Made by a program: the position numbers and the translations under genes. Source: an uncultured bacterium (GTDB lineage: Bacteria; Cyanobacteriota; Vampirovibrionia; Gastranaerophilales; Gastranaerophilaceae). From it: DNA of 64,000 nucleotides. Shown piece by piece: positions 1 through 8,329 of this stretch. Where the stretch lies: positions 156,305 to 220,304 of the forward strand of contig CAJMSH010000004.1 of the NCBI GenBank assembly GCA_905216055.1. Reading direction: 5' to 3'. The notes under the pieces are model-generated. The model saw nothing but the letters and a program-made list of their open reading frames with translations. It had not been told where the DNA came from and ran no database searches. Position 1 is the first letter of the stretch. The number at the start of each line of letters is the position of its first letter.

Positions 1-849
1 TTCTCTCATTTTAGATTGCAATATTTGATATTTAGTTTTTTATTTTTAGTTTTATTTATATATTTATCTTGTTTAAGCAAAAAATACATAGTTTATTGTG
101 TAATATGTTGTGTTTTGATTTTATCTAATTTGTTTGAGATATTTCCATATATTGGAAGATATGAACATTTTAATCCAGGTAATACAATCAAACTTGCGCT
201 ATATAATGTTTTGACATCAAACAAAAGTTATGACGATTTCCTTGTCAGCGTTTCTCAAGAAAATCCTGATATTATAATTTTGCAAGAAACAGATGATATT
301 TGGCTTGAGCATATTAAAGATTTAAAAAAAAGTTATCCATATTATATAGAACATTCAAGGTTGGATAATTTTGGAATTTCGATGTATTCTAAAATTCCCT
401 TTACAAGTACTGATATAGAATTGTGGACAGATTTTGAAGTTCCTGTTGCAGTTGCCGATTTGCAAGTGTTTTCTAAAAATTTAAGGATATACGGAATTCA
501 TACACTTCCTCCAACTGGTAAAGATTATTTTAGAGTAAGAAATGAAATGCTAAAAAAAATAAATACAATTTCATCGCAAGATAGTTCAGACAATCTTATC
601 TTTGCAGGTGATTTTAATACAACTATTTATTCAAATTCTTATAAAAAATATATAAAATCCACAGATTTAAACGATTGTCAAATTTTGGCTAAAAATATTA
701 ATGGAACTTGGAATGCATTATATATACCTATTTTTAGAATTTCTCTTGAACATGTATTAATTTCTCCAAAAATATTAATGAATTCTTTTAAAATCGGTAA
801 AAATTTTGGAAGTGACCATTTACCTGTATATGTAGAATTATCTTTTTAA
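1..849 (+). CDS. Endonuclease/exonuclease/phosphatase family membrane protein, 5' end cut by window
   Basis: The frame is open to the first base of the window, so the start is probably outside; the first candidate inside is a TTG at 16. The visible protein begins with two hydrophobic segments (about residues 2-20 and 23-45) and continues as a DNase I-like fold. Family motifs are seen: an Asn in ALYNVL, the metal-binding Glu in ILQETDD, GDFNTT, and a C-terminal SDHLPV carrying the catalytic Asp-His pair. The family cleaves phosphodiester or phosphomonoester bonds using Mg2+. The membrane anchors would place the catalytic domain outside the cytoplasm, as in YafD/YbhP-like proteins. The substrate cannot be told from sequence. 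The neighbour downstream is a membrane acyltransferase about 100 bases away, without clear operon linkage. Confidence 0.8.
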   Translation, partial: FSHFRLQYLIFSFLFLVLFIYLSCLSKKYIVYCVICCVLILSNLFEIFPYIGRYEHFNPGNTIKLALYNVLTSNKSYDDFLVSVSQENPDIIILQETDDIWLEHIKDLKKSYPYYIEHSRLDNFGISMYSKIPFTSTDIELWTDFEVPVAVADLQVFSKNLRIYGIHTLPPTGKDYFRVRNEMLKKINTISSQDSSDNLIFAGDFNTTIYSNSYKKYIKSTDLNDCQILAKNINGTWNALYIPIFRISLEHVLISPKILMNSFKIGKNFGSDHLPVYVELSF

Positions 850-952
850 ATATTTTATATAACTAAGTTTTATGATTTTTGTGAATTATAGAGAATTAAT
901 TCATACTTTAGTGGTTAATATATAAATTTAATGTTTATGTTATTATTTTTAT

Positions 953-2032
953 ATGGATAAAATGTTTTCAAATGAGATGAATGTATTAAAAGCTCTGGCT
1001 ATCTTACTTGTCGTGTCAGGGCATTTGGAATTTTCTTTATTAGGAATTTTTCCGCCTTATTCTTTTCAGTTAGCTTTATTTTTCTTTATTTCAGGTTGTC
1101 TGTTTAAAGATAAATATTTGACAGATGTCGCAACATTTGTCGAAAGACGTATAAAAAGCCTTTTAGTACCATATTTTTGGTACAACTTATTTTATATGCT
1201 GGTTACAATTTTAATCGCAAAATTGACAGGAAAATTCTGGGGAATGCCTTTGAGCTTCAAGAACTTTTTTATTACTCCGTTTTTAAACGGGCATCAATTT
1301 GACTTGTCTTGCCCTTTGTGGTTTGTTACACAGTTATTTATGACAATGATTACTTTTTTATTTTTGTTTAGAGCTTTGAATGCTGTGACAAAAAATAAAT
1401 TTGTACATTTAGGATTTTTCGCAATTCTCGGAGTGCTGGCAATTCCTTTTGAAAAGTGGTTTGCGGTTACTCCTTTAATGTTAATAGTTATAAGAACTAT
1501 GTTTTCTATGTTTTTTGTATATTTGGGATATTTTTATACCCATTATATAAAAGATAATTATAATATTTTTACACCAAAGTGGTTTGGTATTGTGTTTGTT
1601 TTGCAATCTATACTTTGGATGTTTAACAGAGATTATGATCCTGAACATGGAATTGGCTTGAGTTATGTACTTGTTTGGGCAAGATTTGATGATCAGTTAT
1701 TTGTTCCTGTTTTGACTGCTTTAACAGGTATTTGGGCTTCGTTATTTACTGTAAAAATCCTTTATCCGTTTGTTAAAGATATAAAATTTATTCAAGATAT
1801 GGGAAATGTTACATATCATATTATGGCAAATCATTTGCTTGTAATGTATATAATGACTGCAATTTTTATGTGGATACATGGTATTCCGATTGCAGAACGT
1901 GCAAATCACGATATTTATTGGATTTATAACCCTGTTCAGACAACTTATTTATATTTTGTCGTAACTATGGTTGTGACAACTTATACGGGTGTAGGATTAA
2001 AGAAATTACATCAGTTAATATTTAAAAAATAA
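953..2032 (+). CDS. Acyltransferase family 3 integral membrane protein
   Basis: The protein has about ten hydrophobic segments. Near the N-terminus it carries the family 3 signature NVLKALAILLVVSGH, whose His is the proposed catalytic residue, followed by FFFISGCLF and an RRIKSLLVPYFWYN segment typical of OafA/fucose-4-O-acetylase-like enzymes. Such proteins transfer acetyl or other acyl groups onto surface sugars at the inner membrane. The length of 359 residues is normal for a stand-alone acyltransferase without an SGNH domain. No Shine-Dalgarno is visible before the ATG at 953, and an ATG at 962 is an alternative start. No polysaccharide cluster is nearby, so the substrate is unknown. Confidence 0.8.
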   Translation: MDKMFSNEMNVLKALAILLVVSGHLEFSLLGIFPPYSFQLALFFFISGCLFKDKYLTDVATFVERRIKSLLVPYFWYNLFYMLVTILIAKLTGKFWGMPLSFKNFFITPFLNGHQFDLSCPLWFVTQLFMTMITFLFLFRALNAVTKNKFVHLGFFAILGVLAIPFEKWFAVTPLMLIVIRTMFSMFFVYLGYFYTHYIKDNYNIFTPKWFGIVFVLQSILWMFNRDYDPEHGIGLSYVLVWARFDDQLFVPVLTALTGIWASLFTVKILYPFVKDIKFIQDMGNVTYHIMANHLLVMYIMTAIFMWIHGIPIAERANHDIYWIYNPVQTTYLYFVVTMVVTTYTGVGLKKLHQLIFKK

Positions 2033-2093
2033 GTATATTTTAAAATTTATATACATTGCTGCTATTGTGAATGTAAAAATTACAAATTTTATA

Positions 2094-2120
2094 GTCATTC
2101 CGAACTTGTTTCGGAATCTA
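2094..2120. repeat. Palindromic GTCAT-type dispersed repeat
   Basis: The arms ATTCCGAA and TTCGGAAT flank a five-base loop, directly after GTC. The same layout with different arm sequence recurs at 50778-50803 and twice near the window end. The arms change together, so the hairpin is conserved rather than the bases. It lies between the acyltransferase and a convergent small gene. Confidence 0.6.
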
Positions 2121-2143
2121 TAATAAATTAAGAGCAATATATT

Positions 2144-2371
2144 CTATAGTTTTATAATCTCATTACCAAGTTCAAGTATTTGTGTGTGTAAATTTTTAAG
2201 TTTTGAATTTATTTCTTTATATTCATTAATGTATTTATTTTTATCATCTTTTATTTTTATCATTGTATAATTACTAAATTCAAACATATTCGTAAATAAG
2301 CCCATAAAATTAAAGTAGTTTGCTTTAAGGGTGTTTACTTGTTCTTTTAAAATTGCTAAGCAAGTATCCAC
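2144..2371 (-). CDS. Small hypothetical helical protein
   Basis: This 75-residue protein has no family I recognise. It starts with GTG at 2371, and an excellent AAGGAGG lies seven bases upstream, which is the main reason to accept it as real. The sequence is helical and rich in Lys, Asn and Glu; the C-terminal 35 residues have a coiled-coil-like heptad pattern (INEYKEINSKLKNLHTQILE). There is no signal peptide or convincing membrane segment. It is divergent from the C-protein-like regulator at 2445, and the palindrome at 2411-2420 lies between the two starts, so it may be controlled by that regulator. Confidence 0.55.
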   Translation of the reverse strand: MDTCLAILKEQVNTLKANYFNFMGLFTNMFEFSNYTMIKIKDDKNKYINEYKEINSKLKNLHTQILELGNEIIKL

Positions 2372-2410
2372 AAATCCTCCTTTTTATTAGTTATGTGCCA
2401 ATTGGCGGTC

Positions 2411-2420
2411 GACTATAGTC
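2411..2420. promoter_or_regulatory. Palindromic operator GACTATAGTC (C-box-like)
   Basis: This is a perfect ten-base palindrome 24 bases before the ATG of the regulator at 2445 and 39 bases before the divergent start at 2371. It has the GACT...AGTC half-sites known from operators of restriction-modification controller proteins. Its position would overlap the promoter of the regulator, which fits autoregulation. Function is inferred from sequence and place. Confidence 0.5.
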
Positions 2421-2444
2421 TCATAATTACATACATTATTTTAT

Positions 2445-2660
2445 ATGTCAAGTGATGTAAAAGAAAAGTTTGCAAAAAGATTGATATCAATACGCAAGGA
2501 AAGAAAACTCTCTCAAGAAGAGTTAGCATTGCTTTGTGGAGTTGATAGAACGTATGTTGGTAGAATTGAGAGAATGGAAAGAACTCCAAGTCTTGTTGTA
2601 TTGCAAAAAATTGCTGATGGTTTAGGTATGTCACTTATAGAGTTGTTGAATTTTGATTAA
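2445..2660 (+). CDS. XRE-family regulator resembling restriction-modification controller (C) proteins
   Basis: This is a 71-residue single-domain helix-turn-helix protein. The HTH spans about residues 9-64: KRLISIRKERKLSQEELA, then GVDRTYVGRIER as recognition helix, then TPSLVVLQKIADGLGMS. The size, the DRTYVGRIER helix and the SLVVLQKIADGLGMSL tail are those of C proteins that time expression of restriction enzymes. No Shine-Dalgarno precedes the ATG, which would fit a leaderless transcript, common for C genes. No methyltransferase or endonuclease gene is found in this window, so it appears to be an orphan. A general SinR/Xre repressor is the alternative. Confidence 0.75.
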   Translation: MSSDVKEKFAKRLISIRKERKLSQEELALLCGVDRTYVGRIERMERTPSLVVLQKIADGLGMSLIELLNFD

Positions 2661-2668
2661 TATTTTTG

Positions 2669-2830
2669 CTGGGTTAAGCGGCACGCTTACATCTTGCCAA
2701 GACAATAAAAAGTTTATATTACAACCTGAGTGGTGGATTAAACGGCACGTTTACACTTTGCTTGGTTATAAAAAGTCTTTTGTCAAACCTGATTGGCGGG
2801 TTAAGCGGCACGCTTACATTTTGAGCCACA
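2669..2830 (+). repeat. Three tandem ~63-base units each with a TAAGCG hairpin
   Basis: Three imperfect direct repeats begin their core (TTAAGCGGCACGCTTACA) at 2674, 2738 and 2801, spaced 64 and 63 bases. Each core folds as a six-base stem with a GCA loop. Unit two reads TAAACG-GCA-CGTTTA, so both arms changed together and pairing is kept. A 62-codon reading frame (2653-2841) runs through the units, giving repeated KRHxY peptides, but it has no Shine-Dalgarno and looks like a by-product. The last unit overlaps the 3' end of the GH13 gene. It may be a REP-like array or a convergent transcription block. Confidence 0.6.
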
Positions 2831-4862
2831 TTGCATCATAAGCGTTTAATCTTACTGTTAATTCTTTGTTTTCTACTCTTGCACGTACCATTTTATCTGT
2901 CAGAAGATTTTTCAGGTATATATCTTTTTCTTTTTTTCCAAAATTGTCGTCTGTAAATATTACTGTTGCTTTAATTTTTTTGTTTGAAAGGTTATTTATT
3001 ACAACTACTCTGTCTTTATCTGTTGCGCGAACATAGGCAAATACTTCAGGAGATTTGGTTTTTAGCTCTACAAATGAACCTCGTGAAATTACAGGGTATT
3101 GTTTTCTGACTTTTATTAGTTGTTTTACTCTTTCATATACTCTGTTGTTGTATGTGCCTTTATGATTTACCGCATCTTCAAAAGTTTTTTGCGTAATCGG
3201 ACCTCTGTTTATGTCGCGGCTGTCAAAGTAGCTAAGCATTTTTACTTTATTTTTTACGTCTTTGGCATTTTTTTGTTTTGCTTCACGAATTTTTGCGCTT
3301 TTCTTAGCGTTTGCAAAATTATTTTGAATACCTATTTCATCGCCGTAATAGATAATCGGAATTCCGGGTAATGACATAAGAATTGAGAAAGCCATACCGA
3401 TTCTGTCAGGGTTGTTATCTAAAAAGTTTGCCATTCTGCCTGAAACGCCAAAGCCTTTTCTGAATGCGGCACCTTTTGGTGCAAGATCTTCAAATAATAT
3501 TTCTCTTGTTTTTTCGTTTACCATTTCAAGAGTAAGCTCATCGTGAACTCTTAAAAATATTGCCCAAGAAGCCGAATCAGGAATTTGCGGGGTTTGTTTG
3601 TATGCTTTCCAAAAATAGCTGTTGTCAGCGGTTACAAGAGATGCCCAAATTGCAGGCATGTATGGAAAATGGTATGCAATTTGAACTTCATCAGTTCTTG
3701 TAATTTCTTTTTCCTGACCTTTTATTGTTTCTTTGTATTTTTGTTCTGTTCCGAAATATGGAAGAATTTTATTCGGCATTTGACAAGCTTCTGCTTGAAT
3801 TACTGAACGTGGTGCAACTGCTTGGATAAATGCGCTCAATATTTTTATAATTCTATGGGTTTCTTCCAAATTTTCCGCATTAGTTCCGTCTTCTTTAATC
3901 AAATACGGAATTGCATCCATTCTGAAAATATCTACCCCTTGATTTGCCCAAAATGCTATGGTTTCTAAATTGTAGTATAAAACTTTCGGGTTCTTCCAGT
4001 TTATATCAAGCTGGAACGGGTAGAATGTGTGATAAAAATAGTAATCTTTGTTGTTTATTGTTACTTTTCTATAATTGTTGTCTGTAATTTCAGGGAAAAT
4101 AATTCTTCTTTTAGAAGTTTTTCCGCTTGGTTCTTTGTATTCTGCAACCCAGCCAAGTTTTGGATCTTTGTATTTTGTATATTCAGGCATTTGATCTCTT
4201 ACGACAAAGTAATCAAGTTTTGAGATATCGCCTTTTAAAGCTTGTTGGAACCATTCATGCTGGTCTGAAAAGTGATTTAGAACTAAGTCTGCTTTAATTT
4301 TAAATCCTTTTTGTCTTGCAGCGGATATAAATTTTTGGAATTCAAACATTCCGCCTAAATCTTGTCTTATTCCTCTTGGGTTTCTTATATCAAAACCTGC
4401 ATCTTCCATTGGTGAGTCTACAAAAGGTAAGATATAAATTGTTGTTACGCCTAATGTTTTTAAGTAATCAAGCATTTGGATATCATCTTTGAAGGTGTTG
4501 GATTTGTCTGGATTTTTTACTCCAAAGTGATTTGCGTAAAACATGTATATTACTTCATCTTTGTACCAATCTGTCGGACGGTTCAGGTCTTCTTCAATTA
4601 GAGCAGATGAGCGTTCTTCCTTTGCTTTTTTAGCTATTGCAAGAATATTTGAATATATTACTTCTACGTTTTCTTGTCCGTAAACTTTTGCTAAAGAGGT
4701 TTTTATTTCTTTTTCAAGTTTTGCCGGAATAATGGCATTTTCATCATATTGAGCAGCAACTTGTTTTTGTTGGTTTAGGTTTGCAGTTACTGCAAAAGAA
4801 GCCGGTGCTGTTGAATTGAATATAAGAAATGAAGCCAGTAATAATGCCAGTTGCTTTCTCAT
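2814..4862 (-). CDS. Secreted GH13 enzyme, trehalose synthase-like
   Basis: The 682-residue protein starts with a signal peptide (cleavage likely after ASFA, near residue 24), then a spacer, then a GH13 barrel from about residue 98. Catalytic features are intact: region I ADLVLNH (Asp192, His197), nucleophile Asp316 in FRMDAIPYL, acid/base Glu358 in QAEAC, and His440-Asp441 in RVHDELTLEM. The strings NHFSDQHEWFQ, GTNAENLEETH and HDELTLEMV are those of trehalose synthase (maltose glucosyltransferase, GH13 subfamily 16) rather than ordinary amylases. TreS normally works in the cytoplasm, so the signal peptide is odd. A C-terminal beta domain ends the protein. A GAGGGAGG site precedes the ATG. 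An alpha-amylase with altered specificity is the alternative. Confidence 0.85.
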   Translation of the reverse strand: MRKQLALLLASFLIFNSTAPASFAVTANLNQQKQVAAQYDENAIIPAKLEKEIKTSLAKVYGQENVEVIYSNILAIAKKAKEERSSALIEEDLNRPTDWYKDEVIYMFYANHFGVKNPDKSNTFKDDIQMLDYLKTLGVTTIYILPFVDSPMEDAGFDIRNPRGIRQDLGGMFEFQKFISAARQKGFKIKADLVLNHFSDQHEWFQQALKGDISKLDYFVVRDQMPEYTKYKDPKLGWVAEYKEPSGKTSKRRIIFPEITDNNYRKVTINNKDYYFYHTFYPFQLDINWKNPKVLYYNLETIAFWANQGVDIFRMDAIPYLIKEDGTNAENLEETHRIIKILSAFIQAVAPRSVIQAEACQMPNKILPYFGTEQKYKETIKGQEKEITRTDEVQIAYHFPYMPAIWASLVTADNSYFWKAYKQTPQIPDSASWAIFLRVHDELTLEMVNEKTREILFEDLAPKGAAFRKGFGVSGRMANFLDNNPDRIGMAFSILMSLPGIPIIYYGDEIGIQNNFANAKKSAKIREAKQKNAKDVKNKVKMLSYFDSRDINRGPITQKTFEDAVNHKGTYNNRVYERVKQLIKVRKQYPVISRGSFVELKTKSPEVFAYVRATDKDRVVVINNLSNKKIKATVIFTDDNFGKKEKDIYLKNLLTDKMVRARVENKELTVRLNAYDAMWLKM

Positions 4863-5016
4863 AAAAAATGCCTCCCTCTTTAATTATTTTCATTATTGTA
4901 GCATCCGAGTAATCTTATACAATTATCACATCAGCTAATGTAACAAACTAATTATATTATAAAAGTTCTGTCCGGTAAGATAATTTAATTATCTTTGTAG
5001 TTTTGTTACAAATTTC

Positions 5017-5484
5017 TTATGATACATTTGTTCTTGAATTTATATAATTACTTATTATCTCAGCTGCTTCCATTACCAGCCTTTCACATGGACGGGCTTT
5101 GTAATATTCTTCGGTTCTTTTTGAAGGTATAGGAGAATCGTGTTTTGTATCAAGTTTTAGAAGCTCTCTACATATAATAGTATTATTTTTTTTGATAAAT
5201 TCATTTGCTAAATATTGAATTCTTTGGTAGTGTTCTGCTTTTATTTTATCGTCATTTGGCTTTGTGTAACCGTATTTCAAGCCTGCAATCATAAACATTG
5301 CACTGACTGCACCGCAAACTTCTCTTAATCTACCCATTCCACCGCCAAAGGATGATGAGAGTTTTAAAGCTGTTTCAAAATCCATATCCAAGTCATCTGA
5401 GAATGCGCAAAATACTGATTGCGCGCAATTATAGCCTTGTCTGAATAATTCACCTGCTTTTTTTGAATATTTATTTTCTTCCAT
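5017..5484 (-). CDS. C_GCAxxG_C_C family putative redox protein
   Basis: The protein contains the family cysteines: one in GYNCAQSVFCAF near residue 20, then FGGGMGRLREVCGAVSAMFMIAG, and later cysteines in IICRELL and RPCERLV. The family is predicted to bind a metal or Fe-S centre, but the reaction is unknown. The length of 155 residues is usual. There is no Shine-Dalgarno; instead TACAAT lies six bases before the ATG, suggesting a leaderless transcript. It is divergent from the MCE gene and stands alone. Confidence 0.8.
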   Translation of the reverse strand: MEENKYSKKAGELFRQGYNCAQSVFCAFSDDLDMDFETALKLSSSFGGGMGRLREVCGAVSAMFMIAGLKYGYTKPNDDKIKAEHYQRIQYLANEFIKKNNTIICRELLKLDTKHDSPIPSKRTEEYYKARPCERLVMEAAEIISNYINSRTNVS

Positions 5485-5555
5485 AGGTGTATTGTACTAT
5501 AAAATTATACAGTTCGGGAATGTATTTTGATTTGACATAAAATAGAATTTCCAAT

Positions 5556-6440
5556 ATGAACAATTTATATAAATCTTTAACGGTTATTGCAATTCTTTTA
5601 GTTATTGGGGTTGCTTATTACAATTACAAAACAAGTACTTATGTTACGGCGGAATTTAAAAATTTGCGTCCGTTTCATAACAGAGCTCCTGTTTATTACA
5701 ATGGATTTAAAATAGGTAATGTTGTAGGGGTTCGTCCGAACAAGACTTATACATCTACTATTGTTAAAATGAGGCTTTATTCTTGTGATTTGCATTTACC
5801 TGTAAATGTTTCCGCAAATTTGAAAAAAGAGCGGAATTTTTGGAATCGTAAATTTGATTACATTGATTTGATATATCCGACATCTCCTTCTATTTATTAT
5901 TTAGATGACGGGGATAGAATTTCAGGTAAGACAACAGTTGATATTGAATCTTATCTTGCAAATCAGGATCCTGAATCAATAGATGCTATGAAGGCTGATA
6001 TGGCAGAAACTATAAAAAATTTGAATGTTACGGTTCAAGCTTTGGGTGATTTATTTGTGACATTAAATTCTATGGCCGGAGATGTTAAGCCAAATGTTGT
6101 TAAAGCATCTAAAGATTTAAGTGAGAGCACATCAAATATTGTAAAAATTTCATCAAATGCAGGCGTTGCTACATCTAACTTGAATGAAGCATTTAATGAA
6201 CAAAGACTTGACAGTACGGCTAAAAATTTTCAGATTGTAAGCAGGAATGTAAAACTAATGACAAATGAATTGAATAATACATTACCGCAAGTAGGGTGCA
6301 CTATAAATGAAATTAACAGAGTTTTGTGCAATATTGATGAAATGACTGCAGGACTGAATTGTACAATGAAAAAGCCTTTTGGTGGATTAAGGTTGATTTT
6401 TGGAAGCCCTGTCGGTAAAAAATGTGATTGTCGAAAATAA
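5556..6440 (+). CDS. MCE/MlaD family lipid-transport protein
   Basis: A single N-terminal membrane helix (about residues 6-24) is followed by an MCE domain (about 28-115) with the typical APVYYNGFKIGNVVGV segment. After it comes a long helical region with many Asn/Ser/Thr. MCE proteins of the MlaD type bind phospholipids in the periplasm and work with an MlaE permease and MlaF ATPase. Neither partner is in this window, so the protein is either an orphan or its partners are elsewhere. The C-terminus carries a CDC pair and several other cysteines. TAGAAT lies seven bases before the ATG and there is no Shine-Dalgarno. Confidence 0.8.
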   Translation: MNNLYKSLTVIAILLVIGVAYYNYKTSTYVTAEFKNLRPFHNRAPVYYNGFKIGNVVGVRPNKTYTSTIVKMRLYSCDLHLPVNVSANLKKERNFWNRKFDYIDLIYPTSPSIYYLDDGDRISGKTTVDIESYLANQDPESIDAMKADMAETIKNLNVTVQALGDLFVTLNSMAGDVKPNVVKASKDLSESTSNIVKISSNAGVATSNLNEAFNEQRLDSTAKNFQIVSRNVKLMTNELNNTLPQVGCTINEINRVLCNIDEMTAGLNCTMKKPFGGLRLIFGSPVGKKCDCRK

Positions 6441-6445
6441 TTGTC

Positions 6446-6490
6446 CATGTTACCCGTTTGATATATTAATCACTCGGGTAATGTTTTTTT
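6446..6490 (+). terminator. Rho-independent terminator after the MCE gene
   Basis: TTACCCG (6450-6456) pairs with CGGGTAA (6475-6481), followed by seven T residues. It lies six bases after the stop codon of the MCE gene. Confidence 0.7.
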
Positions 6491-6537
6491 AACCCTGTTC
6501 TTTTAGTATGTAAGTGTAATTAGAAATAGAGGAAAGT

Positions 6538-7842
6538 ATGTTTAAAAAGTCTATCTTAAAAAGTTTTTCATTTTTTGTCTTTTCAATAACTTTTGTAATT
6601 ATAATTTTATGCTGTTTTGTCGATTTTAAACACGCAATTCAGGTAATAGGTTTTGCAGTCGTTTTTGGGCTGATAAATACTTATATGATAGTTTGTGTTT
6701 TTAAAAACGAATTTTTTGCGGAAAAAGAATATGTAGAACATCAATTAAAAAAGAAGGTAGAGCACAGCTCAAATTACTTAAGTGCAATATTAAATAATAT
6801 GCCTATGATGGCTTATGTTATAGATACTGAAAACAGGTTCTTAACAGGGAATGTTGAGGCTTTAAAGTTTTTTGAAATTAGGGAAGGCGGGCAATTAAGC
6901 GAATTGACCGAAGATATTTTTGAAGGGGATACGATGGAGCAGATGAAAGCAGAAAATGCGTTTGTACTAAAAACTAAAAAACCTCTGGTTACAGACAGGC
7001 ATGTAAAGTTGACTAACGGAAGACAAAATTGGTTTAGAATTTTAAAAGTTCCTATTTTGAATAATTATGATGATGTTAACGCATTTGTCGTATTTGGTAA
7101 AAACATTGACGTTGAAAGAGATGCAAAACGCCAAAGAGAAACATATATTTCTACATTAAGTCATGATTTGAAAATCCCGACATTAGCTCAAATTAGAGCG
7201 CTGGAACTTTTAATTAGCGGAAATTTGGGAAGCGTTAATGACGAGCAGAAAGAAATTCTAAATCTTACATTAGATTCCTGCTATTGTATGTATGATATGT
7301 TATCGACAATTCTAACAACTTACAAGTATGAAAATAACGACATAATTTTGAATTATGAAAAAGTCCATATGCTAAAGCTCTTGGATGAAGCGTTTTCAAA
7401 ATCAATTAGGGGTATGCACAATAAAAATATTAATGTTCGACTAAAAGCAAAAGATAAATTTGTGTCTTTGTATGCTGATAAGGCTCAAATGAAAAAAGCT
7501 TTTGAAAATATAATAGATTTCTGCGTCTCAAGTGCCTATAAAGATACTGAAATAATATGTGAAATCGGCAAAATTAATAATTCAAATTCCGTATTTATCT
7601 CTTTGGGCTTTGAAAGTCCTTATGTTTCTTCAGAGACAATTCAAAATATGTTCAAGATGTACACGACATCGTCAGAAAAAATGGACAAAGTCGGAAGCAG
7701 CTTAAATTTGTATCTTGCAAAACAGATAATAAATGCTCATAACGGAACAATTGCTGTAGAAAGCAAAAAATCAAATTATAACAATTATAAAATAGAACTT
7801 CCTTGTATTAATGAATGTAAATTTTCAGCCATAGCATGCTAA
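6538..7842 (+). CDS. PAS-domain sensor histidine kinase with degenerate ATP-binding domain
   Basis: Two membrane helices (about residues 9-27 and 33-55) lead into a coiled linker, a PAS domain (about 80-190) and a HisKA helix with phosphoacceptor His209 in STLSHDLKIPT. The catalytic domain follows the usual layout, but key motifs are damaged. The N-box reads AFENIIDFCVSSA without the second Asn. The G1 box, normally DxGxG, is replaced by GFESPYV, losing the adenine-binding Asp. G2 reads GSSLNL instead of GxGLGL. It probably cannot bind ATP in the usual way and may act as a phospho-receiver or as partner of another kinase. No response regulator is adjacent. A GAGGAAAG-like site precedes the ATG. 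Confidence 0.8.
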   Translation: MFKKSILKSFSFFVFSITFVIIILCCFVDFKHAIQVIGFAVVFGLINTYMIVCVFKNEFFAEKEYVEHQLKKKVEHSSNYLSAILNNMPMMAYVIDTENRFLTGNVEALKFFEIREGGQLSELTEDIFEGDTMEQMKAENAFVLKTKKPLVTDRHVKLTNGRQNWFRILKVPILNNYDDVNAFVVFGKNIDVERDAKRQRETYISTLSHDLKIPTLAQIRALELLISGNLGSVNDEQKEILNLTLDSCYCMYDMLSTILTTYKYENNDIILNYEKVHMLKLLDEAFSKSIRGMHNKNINVRLKAKDKFVSLYADKAQMKKAFENIIDFCVSSAYKDTEIICEIGKINNSNSVFISLGFESPYVSSETIQNMFKMYTTSSEKMDKVGSSLNLYLAKQIINAHNGTIAVESKKSNYNNYKIELPCINECKFSAIAC

Positions 7843-7863
7843 ATGATGTATTATAATCAAGTT

Positions 7864-8310
7864 ATGAAAAATATTATTTTATTATTAATTGTTTTAGTAA
7901 TTTCATCAGGTATTTGCTTTGCTGATGAAAATAAAGAGGCCAATAAAGCCGCAATGGACAGTATGGTCGCAAGACATAGATATTTTCACGAAGTATGTGC
8001 AAATGCCGCGAACAACTTTAGAGTAGATAATCAGTTTTCCGGTTATATTAAAGGAAAATGTATTTTGTATGAATCAGACAGACAAAGACTTTTGACAAGT
8101 GTCTTCCCGATTTCAAATGCAACAGAAAAGTCTTACAGAGAGCAATATCCTATTCTGATGTCAAAATTTGCAATAGAAATGAATAATAAAGAAATTGAAA
8201 GTTTAAAGTTCGTTATAAATGAATATTGTAAATATAACAAATACAAGTATGTAAAACGTGCTCCGCAGGCTTGTACTCAAGAAACAATAAACAGTCTGTT
8301 TGAAAATTAA
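7864..8310 (+). CDS. Small secreted hypothetical protein
   Basis: From the ATG at 7864 the protein starts with a good signal peptide (KNIILLLIVLVISSGICFA, cleavage near residue 20) and a mature part of about 128 residues with four cysteines that could form two disulfides. An earlier ATG at 7843 directly follows the kinase stop, but it adds residues before the signal peptide. TATAAT at 7852-7857 sits six bases before ATG 7864 and supports a leaderless start there. I do not recognise a family. It may be periplasmic. Confidence 0.65.
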   Translation: MKNIILLLIVLVISSGICFADENKEANKAAMDSMVARHRYFHEVCANAANNFRVDNQFSGYIKGKCILYESDRQRLLTSVFPISNATEKSYREQYPILMSKFAIEMNNKEIESLKFVINEYCKYNKYKYVKRAPQACTQETINSLFEN

Positions 8311-8329
8311 ACTTAAACCATTTTTTTTA

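Noticed and set aside
2669..2830. Possible CRISPR array
   Set aside because: Only three imperfect units with similar, not unique, spacers, and no cas genes.
2653..2841. 62-codon frame through the tandem repeats after the HTH gene
   Set aside because: No ribosome site, overlap with the HTH stop region and the GH13 3' end, and the peptide merely reflects the DNA repeats.
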